From JAQGMO01 sp050954505 (GTDB lineage: Bacteria > Pseudomonadota > Gammaproteobacteria > Burkholderiales > Burkholderiaceae_D): a stretch of 10,555 nucleotides of DNA. Position numbers and translations under genes: made by a program. Location: the NCBI GenBank assembly GCA_050954505.1, contig JBPBPY010000015.1, forward strand, positions 1-10,555, given 5' to 3'. A model generated the notes under the pieces. That model was not told the DNA's origin. It did no database searches and saw only the letters and a list, made by a program, of their open reading frames with translations. Positions 5,890 to 10,555 of the stretch are shown here, piece after piece (position 1 is the stretch's first letter; the number at the start of each line of letters is the position of its first letter).

Positions 5890-6705
5890 TCAGATACCCC
5901 GCAGGCCCAAGGCCCAGCGCTTGACCAGTGCCTGGGCACCGGCCTTGCAAAGCTTCGAGCCGAATTTTTCGATCATTGCCTTGAGCATGATGCCGGGCAC
6001 ACCTGCCGTTTCGACCTTGCCCTGCTGCTTCAAGATCTTGAAGCGCAGGTCGCGCAAGGTCGGCACGTTGCCCTGCTCATCGCCCTGAATGCCGAATTCC
6101 GCCAGCCCTGCCTCGGTCTGCTTGACCGAGGCATTGAATTCATCGGTGTGTTTCAGGTAGAGCTGGGTCATCGATGCATTCAGCGCTTCATGCATGTTGT
6201 CGCGCTTGGGTTTGGGCAATGGCAAGGTGTCGACCTTCTGGTCGGCCTGGAAATACGCATCGAATTTGGCCACAGGGGTAAGCGACGCGGTGGTCAGCTC
6301 TTCATCGAGCTTGGCGCGTGCATCTTCGTCGCAATCCTGCTCGAACGCATCCAGCACATGGGTCACCGGATGAAAACCCAGGTCATCAGCCAGCTTGAGC
6401 TTCTTGCTTTTCTTGGCCTCGCCCGAGCGGCTCTGCTGCTGCGATTTGCCTTGCACAGGCCGGCGCTGGCCCAGCGTGGAACTGTGCGACACATGTCGTC
6501 CGGTACCGGTGCGCGAAAGTACCGCGTCCTTGGGCATCTGCTCCACCGCCGCCCCGGCCGCCTCGCCTGCCTTGCCAAGCTGGCTCAGGGCCGGCTTGTT
6601 GAGCAGGTGCATGAGCGGTTTGCCGGCCTGCTGTGGCGATGGCGGCGCAGCCGCCTCGGCAGGAATGTAGGCAGGAGTGGGAGCGGTATTGATTGAGGTA
6701 GCCAT
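5890..6705 (-). CDS. sctW: SctW (YopN/HrpJ-type) gatekeeper, N-terminal part
   Basis: 271 aa, first gene of the secretion operon. Residues 1-100 are Pro/Ala/Gln/Ser-rich and unstructured, as expected for a secreted gatekeeper's signal and chaperone-binding region. From about residue 100 it is helical. Residues 213-262 (VPTLRDLRFKILKQQGKVETAG and on, with MIEKFG) run parallel to YopN's PLRDTYRDAVMGYQGIY region and following KRFPNG helix. The protein then stops, and the remaining YopN domain plus TyeA appear to be in the next gene. SctW proteins plug the export gate at SctV and set the order of translocator and effector export. ATG at 6705 is preceded by a GAAGAAG ribosome site. It faces the sigma gene across a 377-bp control region. 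Similarity is remote, and gene order is the main support. Confidence 0.6.
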   Translation of the reverse strand: MATSINTAPTPAYIPAEAAAPPSPQQAGKPLMHLLNKPALSQLGKAGEAAGAAVEQMPKDAVLSRTGTGRHVSHSSTLGQRRPVQGKSQQQSRSGEAKKSKKLKLADDLGFHPVTHVLDAFEQDCDEDARAKLDEELTTASLTPVAKFDAYFQADQKVDTLPLPKPKRDNMHEALNASMTQLYLKHTDEFNASVKQTEAGLAEFGIQGDEQGNVPTLRDLRFKILKQQGKVETAGVPGIMLKAMIEKFGSKLCKAGAQALVKRWALGLRGI

Positions 6706-6840
6706 GCTTCTTCAGTGGTGCCTTGAAGCAAGACAGTTCCATTTAGCGCTGCAACACGCCAAATATTTTTCCCAAATGCAACTAAAATCGCAGGGATGAC
6801 CAGTGGAAATTTATTCAACAACCTGGCTGACGGAATTTCG

Positions 6841-6845
6841 GTTCC
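6841..6845 (-). promoter_or_regulatory. GGAAC box upstream of the sctW operon
   Basis: Minus-strand GGAACC about 135 bp before the sctW ATG. It fits the -35 element of ECF and HrpL-like sigma factors. The HrpL -10 (CCACnnA at 15-16 nt) is not present, so if used it belongs to a different subclass. A second minus-strand GGAAC at 6736-6740 lies only about 31 bp from the ATG and would give almost no leader. Confidence 0.3.
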
Positions 6846-6909
6846 AGCAAAAAACTGCCGAATGAATGATCGTTCTCTCAACTTTCTTCAATGTCTCACA
6901 CATCCTCAA

Positions 6910-6929
6910 GGAACCCTGAAGGCAGGCAG
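6910..6929 (+). promoter_or_regulatory. GGAAC box upstream of the sigma gene (possible autoregulation)
   Basis: GGAACC on the plus strand, with CAGAC placed 12 nt after GGAAC, 169 bp before the sigma-factor ATG. The minus-strand site at 8356 has the same GGAAC-N12-CAGAC layout. ECF sigma genes are often autoregulated, which would fit, but the -10 is not defined. Confidence 0.3.
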
Positions 6930-7082
6930 ACTCGCTGCTATCTTCCAGCCATCGGAGAATCCATGGCGCTGGGCAATTGCCGGAGTTGCGCGGAAACGGC
7001 TGCAATCAACCGTCCCCTGCCACCGGCAACCTTGTCACCCTTGCCATCACTTCTCACCACCATTCTTGCCCGGGAACACATC

Positions 7083-7649
7083 ATGTTGTTAGAAACTTTT
7101 GCACCGACTGACATGGATACGCCGCTGACGCCGCAGGCGCCAAGCTTCACGATTGCCGACCTGGGCCAGCTGTTCCAAAAGCATAAAACGCATTTGCTGC
7201 ATTTCGTCCAGCGCTATGTCAGCAGCTGGGATGATGCCGAGGATGTGGTGCAAAACACCTTCGTCGAAGCGGCACGCAGCCTGCACCGTTTTTCCGGCTT
7301 GTCCAAACCCTCCACCTGGCTGTTCGGCATCGCCCTGAACCTGGCCCGCAACCAGGTACGCCAGAATGGCGCCGACCGTTACGACACCGTTGAAGAAGAT
7401 TTCATGGAGCAGATTGTCGACCTGAGCGCCGATCCGGCAAAGATCTTTGAAATCCGCCAGATCGCCTCCAAGGTCGATGCCATGCTGTCGGCCCTGCCAC
7501 AGAAAATCCGCAGCACCTTCGAAGCAGTGCTGGAGGGTGAGATGACCTATGACGAAGCGGCGGCAGTCCTGCGCATTCTCGTGGGCACGGTGCGCTCGCG
7601 CGTGGCCCGGGTGCGCGCCTCGGCGCGTACGGAATGCGACCGCGACTGA
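7083..7649 (+). CDS. ECF (sigma-70 family, group 4) RNA polymerase sigma factor
   Basis: 188 aa. Residues 28-95 are sigma region 2, with the core-binding helix DDAEDVVQNTFVEA (50-63) and the -10 recognition part STWLFGIALNLARNQVR (77-93). After a linker, residues 128-183 are region 4, with ALPQKIRSTFEAVL and the helix-turn-helix MTYDEAAAVLRILVGTVRSRV for -35 binding. Region 3 is absent, as in ECF sigmas. It is divergent to the T3SS operon and is the only regulator in the window, like BtrS in Bordetella or HrpL in plant pathogens, so it probably drives T3SS transcription. ATG at 7083 follows GGGAAC at a short distance; a second ATG 10 codons on (MDTPLTP) is possible. No anti-sigma gene is visible next to it, unlike many ECF loci, so control may be transcriptional or by a partner encoded elsewhere. 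Confidence 0.94.
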   Translation: MLLETFAPTDMDTPLTPQAPSFTIADLGQLFQKHKTHLLHFVQRYVSSWDDAEDVVQNTFVEAARSLHRFSGLSKPSTWLFGIALNLARNQVRQNGADRYDTVEEDFMEQIVDLSADPAKIFEIRQIASKVDAMLSALPQKIRSTFEAVLEGEMTYDEAAAVLRILVGTVRSRVARVRASARTECDRD

Positions 7650-7669
7650 CCCAGAGCGCGCGTTTTTCC

Positions 7670-7690
7670 GCGCAGGACGGGGTCCTGCGC
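7670..7690. terminator. Perfect 9-bp stem-loop between convergent genes
   Basis: GCGCAGGAC-GGG-GTCCTGCGC, a perfect 9-bp GC-rich stem with a 3-nt loop. It lies 20 bp after the sigma stop and 23 bp beyond the stop of the opposing 182-aa gene. Neither side has a clear T run directly after the stem, so it is a plausible two-way terminator or transcript-end barrier, not a classical one. Confidence 0.45.
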
Positions 7691-7713
7691 CATACCTTTG
7701 CGGCAAACCCGAT

Positions 7714-8262
7714 TCAGAGTATGTAAGCCTTGCCGCAGCGCGTCTGGCGGAAGTTGTCGGCCATGTCGGCTGTGTCGAGAATGGTGTCCATGATGGCCTT
7801 CTGGTCCAGCAGCACCTCGGCAGGCACCTTGGCCAGTGCAATATAGCGGCCCGTATCGGGCACCCACAGCATTTCCGACTTGGCGTTCTGGTCCTCGACA
7901 CTGTTGAAGTCGGCCGGGCAGGCGGCGCGGATAAACAAGGGATAAATCGAATAGAACTTCGGCAGCATGGCCGAAACCACCAGCCAGTTCGAGCCGCCGG
8001 CCTTGATCGACCAGATGCGGGTAAGAATGTCATCGATGAGCAGCTCCAGCGCCATGGGCACATGGGCAGCCTGGCCAGCCAGGGCGATCAGTTCCATCAA
8101 CAGCCTGTCGACGGTCGGCAAGCGGGTTTGCACATGCGCCACGTTAGTCCCCATATCATTGAATGGAAGCTGCGTTGATTTCGGCTCTGACTGTTTCGGC
8201 TTTGACTGCATTGTCTCGGGTTGCGTTGGCATCAATGACGATTGCTGCAGCGCTTTGGGCAT
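7714..8262 (-). CDS. Unrecognised 182-aa protein beside the sigma gene
   Basis: 182 aa with no family I recognise. Residues 1-36 are polar and Gln/Lys/Pro/Ser-rich, resembling a flexible type III export signal. Residues 48-125 are hydrophobic and mixed (VDRLLMELIALAG, MALELLIDDILTRIW, NWLVVSAMLPKFYSIYPLFI). Residues 140-182 hold MLWVPDTGRYIALAKVPAEVLLDQ and a helix with a C-terminal GKAYIL. There is no clear transmembrane helix; it looks like a soluble alpha/beta domain. It is a single gene, with the methyltransferase pair upstream and the sigma gene convergent downstream. ATG at 8262 was taken as the longest start; Met-11 or Met-18 is possible, and the ribosome site is weak. A GGAAC box lies about 90 bp upstream. 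A role as T3SS substrate, chaperone or regulator is only suggested by context. Confidence 0.7.
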   Translation of the reverse strand: MPKALQQSSLMPTQPETMQSKPKQSEPKSTQLPFNDMGTNVAHVQTRLPTVDRLLMELIALAGQAAHVPMALELLIDDILTRIWSIKAGGSNWLVVSAMLPKFYSIYPLFIRAACPADFNSVEDQNAKSEMLWVPDTGRYIALAKVPAEVLLDQKAIMDTILDTADMADNFRQTRCGKAYIL

Positions 8263-8336
8263 TTGTATTCAACCATTGCCCAGGCGCGCACAGCATTCAT
8301 TGTGTTGTCATTTTACCTCAGCAAATGTGATCTCGT

Positions 8337-8356
8337 CTGCAATACGTCAATGTTCC
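8337..8356 (-). promoter_or_regulatory. GGAAC box upstream of the 182-aa gene
   Basis: Minus-strand GGAAC with CAGAC 12 nt later, ending about 75 bp before the ATG at 8262, within the 131-bp A/T-richer gap after the methyltransferase gene. The layout equals that at 6910 upstream of the sigma gene and is close to that at 1942 (CAGCG). It suggests this unknown gene belongs to the same regulon. Confidence 0.3.
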
Positions 8357-8393
8357 TTGATTTTTTCGTTATTTCCAGTTCGGTTCGGAATCG

Positions 8394-9935
8394 TCAGCGC
8401 ATGCTGAGCTGTTCCCACACAGGCAGACGCTGCTGCATGATGGCAATGACGGTCGGCAGCAATTCGGCCACGCTTTCGGCACCAAAAGCCAGGTCCACGC
8501 CTTCGCGCTGCAGGCGCCGGCCCTGGCCTTCGATGGCTTGCGCCACGAATTCGGTGATATCGGGAGCGGTGCGGCGCTCGGGCTCCTGATGCAGGGTGCG
8601 GTACATCAGCCGTTGCACCAGTCCGGCCTTGATGCCGGTGCCCAGCAGTGACGAAGCCAGTGCCTGGTGCTGATCGTTTTCCATCGACAGTTCGGCGATC
8701 ACCTGGTTCAGGCGCTTGGCCGGTGCGCTGTCGACAGTGCCCGCACTAAGCGGATACACCGAGGCTTGTCCCGAGGCCATGAGGAATGCGGCAACCTGGG
8801 CCACGCCGAGAATGCCGCGCTCGGCCAGCGCCGGCAGGGCAGCCAGTTCGGTGAAGCTGCACGGACCCTGTTCGATGGCCTCGAGGATGGGCAAATAGAG
8901 GTCGCGCTCGCCAAGGATCTTGCCGTTCGGGGTCTGGAACTCCAGCACCGCACTGCCGCGCACGGTAGTCATGGCCAGGCCGAGCTGGCCCAGGCAATGG
9001 GCCTGGCGCGCCGGCGTCATGGAGCGCGCACCGCGCACATACACATCTTCGCGAAAGCTGGTGTTGTGGATGTAGTCCTTGATGGTTTCGCGCAGCGTGC
9101 CGTCGGTGACACCGTCAAGCAGCGCCTGCTGGTCGGCCGAGATGTAGAGTTGCGGGAAGGCGCGCCAGAGTTCGGCCGAGCCGATAAAGTTGAGCTTGGC
9201 TGGCGCCAGGTCGCGCGCCACATCGGCATGGTAGAGCGGCTTCCAGCCATCGTTGATGTACTCATGCGCCAGATAGCCGGTCTTGTCCTTGCGCAGCGAC
9301 TCGAGCCGGTACTGCAGTGTGCTGTGGCCGCTGAAATAGTTCGCTGGCGCCGCCGCCACCTGGTCGACGAAATCACGTGCGCGTGCCACCTGCAGCTGGC
9401 GCGGTGCCGGATTGGCGCCGGCGTGGTCGAAGATCAGCCTTTGCAGCGGCAGTACATTGGTCCACCCCGGCATGGCGTTGTAGTTCAGGTAGACCACGCC
9501 GCCGGGCTTGAGATAGCGCGCAATGATCTGCACCACGTACGCACGGTTTTCCGCGTTGATCCAGCTGTAGACCCCATACATGGTAATGAAGTCCATCGGC
9601 GGCAGGTCGATCTTGCCGGCGGCCAGGTCGCCAAAGCTGGCTTCGAGAATTTCCAGGTTCTCCAGGCCCGCATCGCGGCTCATCTGGCGTGACGACACCA
9701 CCTGGGCCGGGTTGAAATCGGTGGCATAAAAGCGGCCGTGCGGGTTGCTGGCGGCCAGGATGTTGGCGGTCAGGCCTTTGCCGGAGCCAAGCTCGAAATA
9801 GGTAAACGGCCGATCGGTGGGAACCGGCTCGACGCCATTGAGCACGCAGGCGAAATTCAGGTGGGCAGGACTTTGCTCGGTGAAAAACGTGATTGGATAC
9901 TCGATATCCGATACATAACCTTGGTTCCAGCCCAT
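8394..9935 (-). CDS. SAM-dependent methyltransferase with regulatory domain, possible protein methyltransferase
   Basis: 513 aa. Residues 44-152 are a class I Rossmann methyltransferase: motif I YFELGSGKGL (46-55), acidic motif YATDFNP (70-76) and DFITMYGVYSWI (115-126). The post-motif LKPGGVVYLNYNAMPGW (142-158) is typical of proteins carrying the predicted methyltransferase regulatory domain (PF10119), which should cover roughly residues 210-300. The C-terminal third holds a helical domain shared with the upstream neighbour. From memory, rickettsial protein-lysine methyltransferases of the OmpB surface protein belong to this group, so a protein substrate is plausible, but no substrate can be read here. 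ATG at 9935 (MGWNQGYVSDIEYP) has AAGGAA 6 nt upstream. It follows its paralogue by 23 bp, so both are probably co-transcribed. It lies next to the T3SS genes, but a functional link is unproven. Confidence 0.92.
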   Translation of the reverse strand: MGWNQGYVSDIEYPITFFTEQSPAHLNFACVLNGVEPVPTDRPFTYFELGSGKGLTANILAASNPHGRFYATDFNPAQVVSSRQMSRDAGLENLEILEASFGDLAAGKIDLPPMDFITMYGVYSWINAENRAYVVQIIARYLKPGGVVYLNYNAMPGWTNVLPLQRLIFDHAGANPAPRQLQVARARDFVDQVAAAPANYFSGHSTLQYRLESLRKDKTGYLAHEYINDGWKPLYHADVARDLAPAKLNFIGSAELWRAFPQLYISADQQALLDGVTDGTLRETIKDYIHNTSFREDVYVRGARSMTPARQAHCLGQLGLAMTTVRGSAVLEFQTPNGKILGERDLYLPILEAIEQGPCSFTELAALPALAERGILGVAQVAAFLMASGQASVYPLSAGTVDSAPAKRLNQVIAELSMENDQHQALASSLLGTGIKAGLVQRLMYRTLHQEPERRTAPDITEFVAQAIEGQGRRLQREGVDLAFGAESVAELLPTVIAIMQQRLPVWEQLSMR

Positions 9936-9958
9936 TTCATTTCCTTTTCAGCTACAAA

Positions 9959-10555
9959 TTATTGTAAGACTTCGAGTTGATTCCAGATCGGCAGGCGCCG
10001 CTTGAGGATCGCTGCCACCGACTGCGCCACCTCGGCACGCTGCGCCGATGCCTGGGCCGCCTGGTCCGGCTGGCCGGCACCCTCGCCTGCCGTGGCAGCA
10101 CCTTTGGCACCGATGGGCACGCCACGCGCTTTCATGGTTGCATACACATGGTCGGTCACCGCCTCGACATCGTCGCTGGCCGTGCCACTGCGCAGCGAAT
10201 GGTAGACCAGCCGCTGCACCAGGCCGTTGCGCACACCACCGCCAATCAGCGGGGAAGCGAAGACCTGATAGGGATTGTCGGTGCCGTTGCGTGCCAGCAT
10301 GGCGTCATTGAATGCGGCAGCCGACGCATTGTCCGGCGCGCCCTGGCCAGTGAAGTAAATCTGTGCATGCTCGGACTCCGACAGCAGCGTCATGATGTCC
10401 ATGACATCTTTCGGTGTCTCGCCAGCCAACGCCGGCAGTGCGCGCAATTCACCGAAGGTTTTCGGACCACTCTCGAGTGCATCGAGCACGGCATCGAAGA
10501 GCGGTGCGATGAAGGTGACCTGGCCTACCGCCAGCTTGACCGAGTACTCGATGTT
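9959..10555 (-). CDS. Paralogous methyltransferase, C-terminal part (runs off the window)
   Basis: The frame is open to the right edge, starting with NIEYSVKLAVGQVTF; 198 codons are visible and the catalytic domain lies outside. It matches the C-terminal domain of the next gene piece by piece: ESGPKTFGELRALPALA versus EQGPCSFTELAALPALA, GGGVRNGLVQRLVYHSL versus GTGIKAGLVQRLMYRTL, and the ends LKRRLPIWNQLEVLQ versus MQQRLPVWEQLSMR. So it is a tandem duplicate of the regulatory-domain methyltransferase. An Ala/Gly/Gln-rich insert at about 20-55 residues before the end is specific to this copy. A GTG at 10489 should not be taken as a start, because homology continues upstream of it. Confidence 0.9.
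   Translation of the reverse strand, partial: NIEYSVKLAVGQVTFIAPLFDAVLDALESGPKTFGELRALPALAGETPKDVMDIMTLLSESEHAQIYFTGQGAPDNASAAAFNDAMLARNGTDNPYQVFASPLIGGGVRNGLVQRLVYHSLRSGTASDDVEAVTDHVYATMKARGVPIGAKGAATAGEGAGQPDQAAQASAQRAEVAQSVAAILKRRLPIWNQLEVLQ

Larger units (their letters stand above)
6706..7082. promoter_or_regulatory. Divergent control region between sctW operon and sigma gene
   Basis: This 377-bp stretch has no convincing gene and is visibly richer in A/T around 6760-6880 than its flanks. It must hold the promoters of both the secretion operon (minus) and the sigma gene (plus). GGAAC boxes occur at 6736-6740 and 6841-6845 on the minus strand and at 6910-6914 on the plus strand. A frame from 6891 runs in phase into the sigma gene, but its Ser/Pro/Cys-rich residues match nothing in the sigma family, so 7083 is taken as the start. 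Confidence 0.6.

Noticed and set aside
5428..6696. 422-codon plus-strand frame over the gatekeeper genes
   Set aside because: Antisense to tightly spaced minus-strand genes with good ribosome sites; no recognisable domain.
6585..6881. 98-codon minus-strand frame overlapping the sctW start
   Set aside because: It covers the A/T-rich control region and overlaps sctW out of frame; no motif or ribosome site supports it.
6840..6915. HrpL-type hrp boxes (GGAACC-N15/16-CCACnnA)
   Set aside because: GGAACC occurs at both ends, but no CCACnnA follows at the right distance, so a true HrpL box cannot be claimed.
7073..7077. GGAAC just before the sigma ATG as a promoter box
   Set aside because: It lies 5 nt before the start codon, so it more likely forms part of the ribosome-binding region.
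6891..7082. In-frame N-terminal extension of the sigma factor
   Set aside because: Sigma family homology begins only after 7083, and the extension looks like translated leader DNA containing the GGAAC site.
1..10555. tRNA, rRNA, CRISPR array, insertion sequence or prophage att site
   Set aside because: No spaced direct repeats, transposase-like frame, terminal inverted repeats or RNA-gene signatures were seen on reading both strands.

Overview
The window looks like part of a chromosomal type III secretion (T3SS) island of the Ysc kind, from a GC-rich proteobacterium. The high GC in coding regions and the long antisense open frames fit a betaproteobacterium. Oxalobacteraceae/Burkholderiales is my guess from general look only. 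Almost every gene lies on the minus strand. The one clear exception is an ECF sigma factor at 7083-7649.

Right to left along the minus strand: (1) 10555-9959 is the C-terminal part of a SAM-dependent methyltransferase with a regulatory domain. It is followed 23 bp later by a full paralogue (9935-8394). (2) 8262-7714 is an unrecognised 182-aa protein, convergent with the ECF sigma gene and separated from it by a perfect stem-loop. (3) A 377-bp divergent control region (6706-7082) separates the sigma gene from the secretion operon. (4) The operon 6705-2026 has six tightly packed or overlapping genes in the order of Yersinia yopN-tyeA-sycN-yscX-yscY-yscV: gatekeeper N-terminal part, gatekeeper C-terminal/TyeA-like part, a small acidic chaperone-like protein, SctX-like, SctY-like, and the export gate SctV. 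SctV is unmistakable. The five small proteins are strongly diverged and are named mainly from gene order plus faint motif similarity. (5) After a stem-loop comes a two-gene unit (1871-352): a Ser/Ala/Pro-rich protein with one perfect EF-hand loop, translationally coupled to a small acidic protein. This is a candidate secreted protein with its chaperone. (6) A likely terminator follows, then the start of sctD (146 to the left edge).

How it may work together: the sigma factor would switch on the operons. GGAAC boxes, the usual ECF -35 element, sit in all three intergenic regions upstream of T3SS or unknown genes. SctW/TyeA, the chaperone and SctX/SctY would control substrate order at the SctV gate. 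SctD would form the inner-membrane ring. The EF-hand protein and the 182-aa protein are the best candidates for new substrates or regulators. The methyltransferase pair resembles, from memory, the family that includes rickettsial protein-lysine methyltransferases, so it may modify a protein.
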